NCBI RefSeq assembly: GCF_000802235.1
Contig: NZ_JTDL01000132.1
Coordinates: forward strand, 1 to 39,059
Reading direction: 5' to 3'
Source of the DNA: Sinomonas humi
GTDB lineage: Bacteria; Actinomycetota; Actinomycetes; Actinomycetales; Micrococcaceae
Length of the DNA: 39,059 nt
Each line of letters opens with the position of its first letter. Position 1 is the first letter of the stretch. A model generated the notes under the pieces. That model did no database searches, was not told the origin of the DNA, and worked only from the letters and a program-made list of their open reading frames with translations. Positions 1-8,316 of this stretch are shown piece after piece. Both the position numbers and the translations under genes were made by a program.

Positions 1-696
1 GACGTGCACCACGGCGACGGGACGCAGGGCGTCTTCTGGAACGATCCGCGCGTCCTGACGGTCTCGCTCCACGAGAGTGGGCTCAGCCTGTTCCCCGGCA
101 CGGGGTTCCCGCACGAGATCGGCGGCCCCGACGCGGCCGGGATGGCCGTGAACGTCGCGCTCCCCGCGAGGACGGGCGACGGCGGGTGGCTGCGCGCGTT
201 CCACGCCGTCGTCCCGGCGCTGGTCGAGGCGTTCCGGCCGGAGGTGATCGTCAGCCAGCACGGGTGCGACTCGCACGCCCGGGATCCCCTCGCGGACCTC
301 CGAACGAGCATCGACGCCCAACGCGAGGTGGCCCTGACCGTCTCGCACCTGGCGGGTCGCTTCTGCTCTGACCGCTGGATCGCCACGGGCGGCGGCGGCT
401 ACGACGTCATCCACGTTGTTCCGCGCGTGTGGACACACCTTGTGGGAATTGCCGCCGGGCACCCGATCCAGCTGGGCACGCCCATCCCCGAATCGTGGCG
501 CGAATACGTCCGGGAGCGCCACCCTGAGCGGCTCTTGCCAGGCGAAGATCTCCCCGGGAGCATGGGGGAGGAAGCGGACACCTGGTGGCGCTCGTGGGAC
601 GTCGGCTTCAACCCGAACGACGCCGTGGACCGCGCGATCATGGCGACCCGGAAGGAAGTCTTTCCCCTTCACGGGCTGGACCCGTGGTTCGACTGA
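1..696 (+). CDS. acuC: AcuC-type histone deacetylase family protein (5' end outside window)
   Basis: Zn-dependent deacetylase of the arginase/HDAC fold, the family that includes acetoin-utilisation protein AcuC, which removes acetyl groups from lysines such as those of acetyl-CoA synthetase. The frame is open from base 1, so the N-terminal third is missing. Visible family motifs are DVHHGDGTQ at the very start (metal/charge-relay region), QHGCDSHARDPLA near residue 84 with a metal-ligand Asp, and the glycine loop GGGGYD near residue 129. The C-terminus (WDVGFNPNDAVDRAI...) is the extension typical of actinobacterial AcuC. It is followed after 40 bases by a regulator on the same strand. The family call is firm; the substrate is inferred from family only. 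Confidence 0.9.
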   Translation, partial: DVHHGDGTQGVFWNDPRVLTVSLHESGLSLFPGTGFPHEIGGPDAAGMAVNVALPARTGDGGWLRAFHAVVPALVEAFRPEVIVSQHGCDSHARDPLADLRTSIDAQREVALTVSHLAGRFCSDRWIATGGGGYDVIHVVPRVWTHLVGIAAGHPIQLGTPIPESWREYVRERHPERLLPGEDLPGSMGEEADTWWRSWDVGFNPNDAVDRAIMATRKEVFPLHGLDPWFD

Positions 697-724
697 GGCG
701 AGCGCCGAGGGCGTCCCAGATCGG

Positions 725-739
725 TAGGCTGGAGGCATG
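725..739 (+). promoter_or_regulatory. -10 element of a probable leaderless promoter
   Basis: TAGGCT (725-730) is followed by GGAGGC and then ATG at 737. The 6-nt distance from a TANNNT hexamer to the ATG places the transcription start on the start codon itself. The same layout, TANNNT-GGAGGC-ATG, recurs at 31398-31412. No convincing -35 was found. Confidence 0.5.
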
Positions 740-1267
740 ATGACTGACATCTTTGCCGTCATCGCCGACCATACCCGCAGGGCCATACTTCGTGAACTGC
801 GGGCAGGCGACAAGGCAGTGGGCGAGCTCGTCGAGGCCCTCGACGCGAGCCAGCCCACGGTGTCTAAGCACCTCAAGGTCCTCCGCGACGCCGGCCTCGT
901 CACCACTCGCGCCCAAGGGCAGAAGCGCTACTACGCGCTCCGCCTCGAGCCGCTCGCCGAGGTCGGCGGCTGGCTCACCTCCCTGTGGACGACGGCGGCT
1001 CCCGCACCCGAGGAGGCGTCGGCACCTTCGGCGGGCGTCGCCGTCGTGCCTTCCTCGGCGCCCGTGGCGACACCTGCCGTAGCCGGCGCCGGCATCGAAC
1101 CCCTGGCTCCCTCGCCAGCGGGAGTCGCGGCAGCGTCCGGCACCCGGCCGCAGCAGATCCAGCGCACCGTCGAACGGACGGTCGAGCGGGCCGCGAAGGG
1201 CGCGGCTGAGATCATCGCGAACCTCCCGAAGTGGCGCCGGAAGGAACCGGGCCGCCAGCAGGGCTAG
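737..1267 (+). CDS. ArsR-like winged-helix transcriptional regulator with Ala/Pro-rich tail
   Basis: Residues 1-75 form an ArsR-type winged helix: IFAVIADHTRRAILRELR, then VGELVEALDASQPTVSKHLKVLRDAGLV as helix-turn-helix, then a wing with GQKRYYALR. No metal-binding cysteines (the ELCVCDL motif of ArsR/SmtB) are present, so it belongs to the metal-independent branch. About residues 85-140 are low-complexity Ala/Pro/Val sequence, followed by a basic segment (RTVERTVERAAKGAAEIIANLPKWRRKE) that may be helical. ATG 737 is preferred because a -10 hexamer lies 6 nt upstream; ATG 740 is an in-frame alternative. The gene ends 4 bp from the convergent LacI gene. Its targets are unknown. Confidence 0.85.
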   Translation: MMTDIFAVIADHTRRAILRELRAGDKAVGELVEALDASQPTVSKHLKVLRDAGLVTTRAQGQKRYYALRLEPLAEVGGWLTSLWTTAAPAPEEASAPSAGVAVVPSSAPVATPAVAGAGIEPLAPSPAGVAAASGTRPQQIQRTVERTVERAAKGAAEIIANLPKWRRKEPGRQQG

Positions 1268-1271
1268 GCGG

Positions 1272-2318
1272 CTACGCTCGCCCGGCCGTCGATTCGCGGA
1301 TCACGAGTTCGGGCTTGAACACGAGGTTGCGCGGGGCGAGCGAGGGATCCTCGGCCTCCTCGCGGAGGATCTGGACGGCGGTCTGGCCGATGAGGTCGCG
1401 CGGCTGGCGGACCGAAGAAAGCGGGACAACCGCCGCACTCGCGAAGTCGATGTCGTCGTAGCCCACGATGGCGACATCCTCCGGAACGCGCAGATGGCCC
1501 TCGCCCATGAGGACCTGGAGCGCACCGATCGCGACGAGGTCGTTGCCCGCAACGAGGGCGTCGGGCCGGTCGGGAGCGTGCCGGGCGAGGAGGGCTCGCG
1601 CGGCGCGGCGGCCGTCCTCGAAGCTGAGTCCGAGCGTCTCGATCGCCTCGACGCTCGCACCTTCGACGCCGGCAGCCGCCCTCTCGACACCCGCGAGGCG
1701 ATCCTGCATCTGGGCGAGGTCGGCCGGGCCCCCTACAAACGCGAGCTGCCGCCGCCCGAGGTCGAGCAGGTGCTGAGCCGCGATGCGACCGCCCTCGACG
1801 TCGTCGACCGCGACTGAGCTGAGGCTGCGGCTCCCGGCGACCCTGTCGACGAGAACCGCAGGGGTCCCCGCCCCGCGGAGCCGCTCGAGGCGCTCGCCGA
1901 GGTCACCGATGGGGGAGATCAGCAGGCCGAGCACGCGCTGCGTCTCGAAATAGTCGACGTGCGCGGCCTCCCGCTCGGGAGACCTGTCGCTGTTGGCCAT
2001 GACGACGGAGAGGCCGTCACGGGCGGCCTCGTCCTCGGCACCGCGCGCGACGTCCGTGAAGAAGGGGTTCCGGACATCGAGCACGACGAGGCCGATCGTC
2101 GTCGAACGCCCCGCCCGAAGCTGGCGCGCTGCGTCATTGCGCACGAAGCCCAGCTGCTTGATGGCCGCGTGGACCCGTTCAACGGTCACCGCCCGAACGA
2201 TGTCCGGGCGGTTGAGGACGTTGGACACCGTGCCCACGGAGACGCCGGCGAGTTCCGCGACGTCGCGGATGCTCGCAGCCCCGTGGGACGGCGCGGGGGA
2301 AGGATGGGTGCGGCTCAT
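1272..2318 (-). CDS. LacI-family transcriptional regulator, probably of the rhamnose locus
   Basis: 348-aa LacI/GalR repressor. The N-terminal helix-turn-helix is SIRDVAELAGVSVGTVSNVLN (about residues 16-36), followed by the hinge region and a periplasmic-binding-protein-like effector domain (IGLVVLDVRNPFFTDVARG at about 74, VAVDDVEGGRIAAQHLL near 168, DALVAGNDLVAIGAL near 253, VGYDDIDFA near 284). It lies downstream of the rhamnosidase gene on the same strand after a 74-bp gap that holds its own promoter and palindromes. Position next to rhamnose genes suggests an effector from rhamnose catabolism, but the sequence alone does not prove this. The start is supported by TAGTCT 6 nt before the ATG, implying a leaderless mRNA. 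Confidence 0.9.
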   Translation of the reverse strand: MSRTHPSPAPSHGAASIRDVAELAGVSVGTVSNVLNRPDIVRAVTVERVHAAIKQLGFVRNDAARQLRAGRSTTIGLVVLDVRNPFFTDVARGAEDEAARDGLSVVMANSDRSPEREAAHVDYFETQRVLGLLISPIGDLGERLERLRGAGTPAVLVDRVAGSRSLSSVAVDDVEGGRIAAQHLLDLGRRQLAFVGGPADLAQMQDRLAGVERAAAGVEGASVEAIETLGLSFEDGRRAARALLARHAPDRPDALVAGNDLVAIGALQVLMGEGHLRVPEDVAIVGYDDIDFASAAVVPLSSVRQPRDLIGQTAVQILREEAEDPSLAPRNLVFKPELVIRESTAGRA

Positions 2319-2324
2319 GCAGGG

Positions 2325-2364
2325 AGACTATCGCGCCTCGAAAGGTTTCGCGCGATCATGATCG
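2325..2364 (-). promoter_or_regulatory. Promoter and palindromic operator candidates of the LacI regulator
   Basis: On the minus strand, TAGTCT (2325-2330) lies 6 nt before the ATG at 2318. In the spacer position is the inverted repeat CGAAAGGTTTCG (2339-2350, plus-strand reading), and just upstream the perfect 12-bp palindrome CGATCATGATCG (2353-2364). An operator between -35 and -10 is the usual place for LacI-type autorepression. The first repeat has a GG centre rather than the usual CG, so the assignment is tentative. Confidence 0.5.
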
Positions 2365-2392
2365 GCTTCTCTGTAACGCTTGTTCGGGCTGG

Positions 2393-5300
2393 TCAAACCG
2401 ATAGCCGAGACGAAACGAACGGCGTCACTTCGACGCCCGGCGGAAGGTCGCACTCAACGGTGAGATCGCCGTCGTCGGCCCCGTTCTGCTCTCGTCGCCA
2501 CCTGATCCTGAGCGTTCCCTCGTCAAGCGGCAGCTCGGCGTTCACCCAGTCGAGGCGGCACTGGGGCGGCCGGATCTCGAACCGGCCCGGGGCGACGCGG
2601 CGCAGACCCAAGATGCCCTCCACGAGCACCGGCCACGCCGGCGCGGCCCACGCGTGAGACTGGCTGTGGTCCGATCCTTCGGCAAGCTCCCACGACTCCC
2701 ACGCGAAGGTCGCTCCCTTCGCCAGCCATGCGAGCGGACCCCGGGAGGGGTCGTCGAGCACGGCGCTGAGAGCGTCCTCCACCCGGCTGGCCTGCACGAG
2801 AGCCGAGAGGAGCCGGTGCCACGTCATCGGACCCATGCGGAGTCCGAGCGAGGCTACGCGCTGGGCGTCGCTCGCCACGTATTCCCGCCGGGTAGCTCCG
2901 ACCGCGAGCGGGAAGGCGGTCGCGTGCTGGGAGGCGTGCGGGCTCGGAGAGCCGTCCGCCCGCAGACCGTCGACGAACACGCCATCGACGCGGAGCAGCC
3001 GGTCCATGGTTTTTGCGAGGACTTCGGCCCGCGACGCGAGAGCGGCTTCCTGCCGCTCGAGGCCGACGACGCCGGAGAGGCGGGCCGTGGCGGAGAGCGC
3101 AGAGAACGCTTGGGCGTTGACGGTGGTCCGGGCGGCGGTCGACATGTCGTACCCGAAACGGTTGGGGGCCGGCCAGTCTACGATGCCGTGGAGGTACGGA
3201 CCCGATCCACCCTCAAGGTCCGTGACGAGGCCTGCACATGGCCCGTCCTCGGCGAGGGAGCGGAGGGCGTAGCCGCACGTCGCCTCGAGCTGGGGCAGGA
3301 GTTCGGCGACGAACGCGTCGTCGCCCGTGTGCCGCCAGTACGCTTCGACCCACTCGGGCAGCATGAGGCTGAAATCCGGGATGTCGCGCTTCCCGTCGCC
3401 GTTGGGGTACACGGCGTTGACCCGGCCGTGCTCTGAGGGAGAATCCCAATAGCGCCGACCGGACCACATGAATTCGCGGAGGGCCTGGCGCGTGAACTCC
3501 CGCTCGCCGAATGCGGCCATCGTCGCGTAGGAGATGTTGGCGGCGTCCGCGAGGAACTGGCCCTTCTCGCGCGTAGCCGTGTCGACGAAGCGTTCCTGCA
3601 CCCCGTGGAGTGCAGAATCCTGGAGGAGCTGGAGGACCCGGGTGAGCTCGGGGTCTGAACATCGGACGACGGCGGCAGCCGGGTGGGCGGCGTGGACGAC
3701 GGCGGCGTCCAGGTGGGCGGGACGCGCGCCTTCGAACTCCAGGTACCTGAAGCCGAGGTGCACGCGGGCCTCGAACGACTGGCTTCCCTCGCCCGCCCCT
3801 GCGAGGAAGGACATGTCCGTGTTCTGGCTCGCGGTCTTGGAGTCATCGACTCGGCCGTCATCCTTGAGCCCGTACCCCGCCCGCAGCCGCACGTGTTCCC
3901 GCCTCCCGCTCGCGGCGAACGCGACGCGGGGCCGCCGTGCTCGGACCGTGCCGAAGTCGGCGACCGGAATCCCGTCGCGGGCCTCGAGCCAACGGACGGG
4001 CTCCTCGCGCTGCTCCGCGACCTGAGCTCGCCGGGCGTGAAGCGCTGCGGGGAAGGATTCCGACGGGTGCGTCCCGAGGACGACGGCAGGCGACCACGCG
4101 CCGTCGTCGAATCCTGGCTCGTCCCAGCCCGAGGGCGGTTCGGCGAGCCGGTGTTCGATGGGGTCGCCTTCGTCGTTGCGGTAGCCGGCCTGCGCGTAGG
4201 GGGCCTCGGCGACCCGCCACTCGGGCCCGGTGCCGTACGTGACGTGCCGGCCGTCGTCGTACTCGACCCGCAGTTCGGCGATGACTCCGGGCTCCGTCGA
4301 TGCGCGGCCCTGGCCCGGCCCGTACCAGTGGGAGAGGATGGCGACAGCGGCCTTCGGCCCTGCCGCGAGCAGGGCTTGGGTGACGTCCGCCGCGTCGTAG
4401 TAGTCCTCGCCCGCGTAGCCGAAGGACGAAAGGGCGAGGACCTCGCTCCCGTTGACGGATACCCATGCCTGATGCCGGGCGGCGCCGTACAGGACGGCTC
4501 GCTGCACGCGTCCCTCGAGCCCGATCTCGGTCCGCAACATGGTCCATTCGTCCGGCTGGCGGAAGGGCGTCTCCGTGGGCCAGCCGTCGAGGCCCTGTTC
4601 GGCGTCTTCGGGGAATCGGGCGGCGTCGTAGCGGAACCGGATGGCGCCCTGGGCATCCGCGACGGTAAGGGAACGCAGGGCGCCTTCGGCGCGCGGCGCC
4701 GCGTGGAGCGCGAGGCGAGACCCGGTGGGCGTGGGCAGTGGTGCCCCGAGCACGTGGCGTCCATCGACGGCGACCGCGAGCCGGCCGAGGCGGGCCTCCA
4801 GCCTGACGCGGTGCCACGGCCCGTCCCCGGGCCGGGCGGGGATCTCGGCGCTTTGCCTGCCCTCAGCTGAAGCTGGCGCGTAGGCCTCGGCCAGCGGTGG
4901 GCTCGCCCACTCAACGGGTTCGGCCGGCTGCTCCCACGATGGGAGTGGCCGCAGTACGAGACGGCCGCCGCGCTCCATCTCCAGGAGAAGGCCGCTTCCG
5001 GGGCCCTCGGAGTGGAAGGCAAGGCCCGCGGCGCCGAGGACTGGCCGGATCTCGGCCTCGATGACAAACTCGGGCCCGGCCTCGGCGGGGATGGGGAGGA
5101 AGGGCGTGCCGTGCCAGCGCAGGGAGCCCTCGGCGAGCCGCAGGGGCGGGCGGCCCCCTCCCCTCCGGCCGATCCAGGGGGCAGACCAGTCCTCGTCCTG
5201 CAGCCCGGTAGCGAATGACTGCTGCTCGCTCCAAGGTCCCCAGACGCCGTCGGCCGTCTGGAGACGCACGCGCCATCTGCACTGCCGGGCGCTCGGGAGG

Positions 5301-5551
5301 GCGGCACTGGCTGGCACGGTGACGCGCGTCGTCGCGTGCGGCGGTAGAGGGAGAGGGCCGGGCACCCAGAGCAGCCGGCCGTCGGCGGCACTCACCTCGG
5401 GCTCGGCGGCGACCGGCTGCAGCGGATCGCTGCCACCGGAAGAAGCTGGCTCAGCCTGCCACGAAAGCCTCGGGCTCGGGCCGGAGGTCAGGCAGTTCGT
5501 GGTGCCTTCGACTCGTAGTCGGACAGGTTTCAGCGCACCCGAGCCCGGCAT
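2393..5551 (-). CDS. Glycoside hydrolase family 78 alpha-L-rhamnosidase, probably cytoplasmic
   Basis: 1052-aa protein expected to release terminal alpha-L-rhamnose from oligosaccharides. The N-terminus (RLRVEGTTNCLTSGPSPRLSWQ) is the fibronectin-like domain typical of GH78. Beta-sandwich domains follow, including a region at about 310-500 that resembles the alpha-L-rhamnosidase N domain. The (alpha/alpha)6 catalytic domain contains FVDTATREKGQF near residue 655, the counterpart of the family's PQREK motif with an acidic catalytic residue, then DIPDFSLMLPEWVEAYWRHTGD and a C-terminal beta domain. No signal peptide or lipobox is present. The ATG shares its A with the upstream TGA (TGATG), so it is translationally coupled to the fusion oxidoreductase gene. 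The open frame continues upstream, but that part lies over the neighbouring gene and is rejected. Confidence 0.88.
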   Translation of the reverse strand: MPGSGALKPVRLRVEGTTNCLTSGPSPRLSWQAEPASSGGSDPLQPVAAEPEVSAADGRLLWVPGPLPLPPHATTRVTVPASAALPSARQCRWRVRLQTADGVWGPWSEQQSFATGLQDEDWSAPWIGRRGGGRPPLRLAEGSLRWHGTPFLPIPAEAGPEFVIEAEIRPVLGAAGLAFHSEGPGSGLLLEMERGGRLVLRPLPSWEQPAEPVEWASPPLAEAYAPASAEGRQSAEIPARPGDGPWHRVRLEARLGRLAVAVDGRHVLGAPLPTPTGSRLALHAAPRAEGALRSLTVADAQGAIRFRYDAARFPEDAEQGLDGWPTETPFRQPDEWTMLRTEIGLEGRVQRAVLYGAARHQAWVSVNGSEVLALSSFGYAGEDYYDAADVTQALLAAGPKAAVAILSHWYGPGQGRASTEPGVIAELRVEYDDGRHVTYGTGPEWRVAEAPYAQAGYRNDEGDPIEHRLAEPPSGWDEPGFDDGAWSPAVVLGTHPSESFPAALHARRAQVAEQREEPVRWLEARDGIPVADFGTVRARRPRVAFAASGRREHVRLRAGYGLKDDGRVDDSKTASQNTDMSFLAGAGEGSQSFEARVHLGFRYLEFEGARPAHLDAAVVHAAHPAAAVVRCSDPELTRVLQLLQDSALHGVQERFVDTATREKGQFLADAANISYATMAAFGEREFTRQALREFMWSGRRYWDSPSEHGRVNAVYPNGDGKRDIPDFSLMLPEWVEAYWRHTGDDAFVAELLPQLEATCGYALRSLAEDGPCAGLVTDLEGGSGPYLHGIVDWPAPNRFGYDMSTAARTTVNAQAFSALSATARLSGVVGLERQEAALASRAEVLAKTMDRLLRVDGVFVDGLRADGSPSPHASQHATAFPLAVGATRREYVASDAQRVASLGLRMGPMTWHRLLSALVQASRVEDALSAVLDDPSRGPLAWLAKGATFAWESWELAEGSDHSQSHAWAAPAWPVLVEGILGLRRVAPGRFEIRPPQCRLDWVNAELPLDEGTLRIRWRREQNGADDGDLTVECDLPPGVEVTPFVSSRLSV

Positions 5552-7575
5552 CAGGCGGCACCTCCGGCCGCGACGAGTTCCGCCGCCCGGGACGCATCTA
5601 CCCGGCCGTCGACGAACCACATCCGGAACGTTCGCTCGAGGGCCTCGCCCGCCTCGAGCTCCACAGCTTGCTCCCATGCGAGCGCCGAACCCACGCCCGG
5701 GTAGCCCGCCATCCTGACGAACCATGGGTCGGCCGGTGCCTCCGGCGGCGCGGCCAGCACGATGCCGGCCTCGCCTCCGGCGAACGCTGCGCTCCATGCG
5801 AGCCAAGGAGCGGGGCGGCCATGGACCGCGTCTTCGCCCTCGCCTTCGGGCGTCAAGACCATCGGCTCGGAGCAGGGGGCGAGACGCAGGAAGAATCCGC
5901 CGTAGCCTCCGCCCGCATTGCCGTTCGGCCCCGGGCCCCCGAGGCTCACTGGGCCGGCCGCCTCGAGGCGGCTCTTCAGCTCGAGCTGCCATGCACCGCG
6001 GTCCGCGGGCACAGCGCGAGCAAGCCTTTCCTCGCGGAGGAGGGTCGCGCCGTCGTGCGCTTCCCACCGCAGGGCGAGGCGCAGCGACCCGGGTGCGCTA
6101 TCGGCGGACTCGACCGCGATCCGCCCATGATCCGGACGCCACACGTACCGACCGGCCTCGCGGGTATAGGTTCGACCGCCCCAAAGATTGGTGCCCGAGA
6201 CGTCCTGGAGAGCGATGCCGAGCCCGAGGTGCCACGGATGATCGAGAGGGAAATGATCGCTCACCGTGATTCCACCGAGGGTACGAACGGGGTGCAGGTA
6301 GGGCCGGGGGGAGAGGCTGGGAGCGATGCTACGGCCATCCCTCAGTTCGGCCACCTGACGCCCGTCCGGAAGGGAGAGGTGAGCAGGCGGCTGCTGCTCT
6401 GCCGCCCACGGGAGGCCGAGTTCGGCGAACGTCGCCTGGCTCTTGACGGCGCGGGCCAGCGCGGCCTCGATTCCCCGCACGATCGGCCGAGCCGCCTGCC
6501 CTTCGCCGACCCACTCGACGAACTCGTCGCGGATCTGCCGGGGAGACGGGGCTGTCCGCACCGCTTCGAGAACGCGCATGAACGCCCCCGCGTCGGCGAG
6601 GGAACTCAGCAGGGGAGCGCCCGAGGACAGGTGTTCGAGGAGGTTCTCGGTCAGATCGGTCCGGCCGAACCGTTCCTCGCGCTCGCCGTCGTCCGTGCGG
6701 ACCACGAGGCGGTCTTCTGTGTAGTAGAAATCCGCTTCCCCGTCGGTCCCATAGATGGTGACCCACGGCTCCGCGGATTCGGTGGCACACAGCGTGAGGG
6801 CGCACATGATGGGGAGGCCCTCGGCCGTGACGATCCTCACCGTCGACGTATCGTCGGCCTCGATCCGGTGCGCGTGGTAGAGATCGACGTCGACGCTCGC
6901 GACGTCCGTTTCACTCCTTGCGCCCGCGATCCGGAGCGCGGTCGCAACGGCGTGGGCGAGGGGGTTCGTCACGACTCCGTCGATGACCTCGACGCCGTTG
7001 AGGCTGCGCCTGCCAGCCCAGGGTGAGCGGGCATAGTAGGCGAGGTCCCGCGTCCACGTGCCGAATGCCCCGACCGCGCGGAGGCCGCCGATCTCCCCTG
7101 AGGCGAGCAGCGCTTCGATGGCCGGGAGCGCGTGTGAGCCCAGGCTCTGGAAGCCCACTTGGACGGCCGCTCCCCGGCGTTGGGCGTGCTCGAGCAATTC
7201 GCGGTACGCGGCGAGTGACGGCACCGGCGGCTTTTCGAGATAGAGGTGAGCCCCGGCGTCGAGCGCTGCGCCGCCCAGCGGGCCATGGGTTTGCAGCGGC
7301 GTGGCGACGATGACGACGTCTGGCGCGGGGCGCGCCGAAAGGAGAGCGCTCAGGTCCGCGTACGACGGCGTCCCCTCCGGAACGCTGCCTTCCTCCGGGG
7401 GGAGGGGGTCGGCGACCGCGTCCAAGGTGATGGCGCCTGACTCGAGCAGGCGCTTGAGGTTGCGGAGGTGGACGAGGCCGAAACCATGGACTCCGGCCAG
7501 GGCGATGCGCGCTGGTTCGGCCGTTTGCGCCCGTTGCGCGTCACTTTGGGCGGTGGGGGAGGCGGGCGTGCTCAT
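5551..7575 (-). CDS. Gfo/Idh/MocA oxidoreductase fused to a PmoA-like (DUF6807) domain
   Basis: 674-aa two-domain protein. About residues 22-370 are a Gfo/Idh/MocA NAD(P)-dependent sugar dehydrogenase: Rossmann start RIALAGVHGFGLVHL, the hallmark EKP motif in YLEKPPVPS near residue 114, and a C-terminal sheet domain. From about residue 400 (LSLPDGRQVAELRDGRS...PYLHPVRTLGG...DHPWHLGLGIAL) the sequence matches the PmoA/DUF6807 type found beside sugar oxidoreductases, ending at WFVDGRVD. ATG 7575 is chosen because AAAGGAG lies 6 nt before it; the frame extends further upstream without a better site. It heads a minus-strand operon with the GH78 gene. The substrate is unknown; a rhamnose- or uronate-containing sugar is likely from context. 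Confidence 0.85.
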   Translation of the reverse strand: MSTPASPTAQSDAQRAQTAEPARIALAGVHGFGLVHLRNLKRLLESGAITLDAVADPLPPEEGSVPEGTPSYADLSALLSARPAPDVVIVATPLQTHGPLGGAALDAGAHLYLEKPPVPSLAAYRELLEHAQRRGAAVQVGFQSLGSHALPAIEALLASGEIGGLRAVGAFGTWTRDLAYYARSPWAGRRSLNGVEVIDGVVTNPLAHAVATALRIAGARSETDVASVDVDLYHAHRIEADDTSTVRIVTAEGLPIMCALTLCATESAEPWVTIYGTDGEADFYYTEDRLVVRTDDGEREERFGRTDLTENLLEHLSSGAPLLSSLADAGAFMRVLEAVRTAPSPRQIRDEFVEWVGEGQAARPIVRGIEAALARAVKSQATFAELGLPWAAEQQPPAHLSLPDGRQVAELRDGRSIAPSLSPRPYLHPVRTLGGITVSDHFPLDHPWHLGLGIALQDVSGTNLWGGRTYTREAGRYVWRPDHGRIAVESADSAPGSLRLALRWEAHDGATLLREERLARAVPADRGAWQLELKSRLEAAGPVSLGGPGPNGNAGGGYGGFFLRLAPCSEPMVLTPEGEGEDAVHGRPAPWLAWSAAFAGGEAGIVLAAPPEAPADPWFVRMAGYPGVGSALAWEQAVELEAGEALERTFRMWFVDGRVDASRAAELVAAGGAA

Positions 7576-7598
7576 GGGGCTCCTTTGCGCCGGTGCTC

Positions 7599-7612
7599 GG
7601 AAAGCGTTTTCC
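7599..7612. promoter_or_regulatory. LacI/GalR-type operator GGAAAGCGTTTTCC
   Basis: Near-perfect palindrome with the central CG and AAANCGNTTT core typical of LacI/GalR-family sites. It lies 24 bp upstream of the ATG of the fusion oxidoreductase gene, so it probably controls the minus-strand oxidoreductase-rhamnosidase operon. It differs from the palindrome in front of the divergent rhamnose operon, so a second regulator (local or global catabolite control) is possible. Confidence 0.6.
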
Positions 7613-7798
7613 AGAAGTCTGGCACGGTGCCGGCTGTTCGTCCAGAGGGGCAGTCGTGCCCGAGTTCTCCGCTTCGGCTTTCGGCCGGCGTTGGTTTTCG
7701 ACCGGGATTGACCGGCCGATTGTCCTTGCACCGGCGTGTTGAGCCGACGCGCCGAGCGGAGCGATTCGAAGTTGGTCGGAATCGGAGAGGGGTCACTG

Positions 7799-7828
7799 TT
7801 GACCGGGCCACTTCTTCGGCCCTAGTCT
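7799..7828 (+). promoter_or_regulatory. Promoter of the rhamnose catabolic operon
   Basis: TTGACC (7799-7804), an 18-nt spacer and TAGTCT (7823-7828) make a good sigma-70/HrdB-type promoter reading toward rhaM. The predicted start is near 7835, leaving a 5' leader of about 75 nt that contains the palindrome at 7843. The 7576-7908 intergenic region also holds the divergent operon's operator; nothing else was recognised in it. Confidence 0.65.
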
Positions 7829-7842
7829 GGATTCAAGCAATT

Positions 7843-7854
7843 TGAATCGATTCA
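7843..7854. promoter_or_regulatory. Palindromic operator TGAATCGATTCA
   Basis: Perfect 12-bp palindrome with a central CG, as in LacI-family operators. It lies about 8 bp after the predicted transcription start of the rhamnose operon, where a bound repressor would block transcription. The LacI gene at 1272-2318 is the natural candidate to bind it. Confidence 0.6.
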
Positions 7855-7908
7855 CAAGCTCCGCCTAAACCTTGAGAAGCGGAAGTCGAGCATCCTCCGA
7901 GGAGCACC

Positions 7909-8316
7909 ATGAGCGAGGCCGCAGCGCAGCGGCGGATCTGTTTCCGACAGCAGATCCATCCCGATCGCATCGACGAGTACAAGCGCCGCCATGCTGCGGT
8001 CTGGCCCGAGATGCTCGAAGCCCTCCGCAGCGCGGGGTGGCACAATTACTCCCTCTTCCTCAGCCCGGACGGCCTGCTGATCGGCTACGTCGAGACGGAC
8101 AGCCTCGAAGCGGCGGCTGCCCGCATGGGTGCATATGCGGTCAACGCGCGCTGGCAGGCCGAGATGGCGGATCTCTTCGAGGGCTTGGACGCGCCGCCGG
8201 ATGAATCGTTCGTTCCCCTCGAGGAGATCTTCAACCTCGAAGCACAGCTCGCCGGCGCCCAATCTCGGCAGGCACGCCCAGTCAATCCCGCCCCGACCAC
8301 AGGAGACCAAGCATGA
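7909..8316 (+). CDS. rhaM: L-rhamnose mutarotase
   Basis: 135-aa protein that interconverts alpha and beta anomers of L-rhamnose so the isomerase receives its preferred form. The family core is clear: RICFRQQIHPDRIDEYKRRHAAVWPEMLEALRSAGWHNYSLFL, where a His and a Tyr/Trp pair line the active site, followed by LIGYVETDS and NARWQAEMADLF. It is longer than the roughly 104-aa E. coli enzyme by a C-terminal tail (from about residue 105). GAGGAG lies 6 nt before the ATG. It is the first gene of the rhamnose operon and its stop overlaps the next start (ATGA). Confidence 0.93.
   Translation: MSEAAAQRRICFRQQIHPDRIDEYKRRHAAVWPEMLEALRSAGWHNYSLFLSPDGLLIGYVETDSLEAAAARMGAYAVNARWQAEMADLFEGLDAPPDESFVPLEEIFNLEAQLAGAQSRQARPVNPAPTTGDQA

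Noticed and set aside
5552-6067. N-terminal extension of the GH78 frame over the upstream gene
   Set aside because: Arg/Gly-rich and unlike GH78; the TGATG junction at 5551 gives a normal start.
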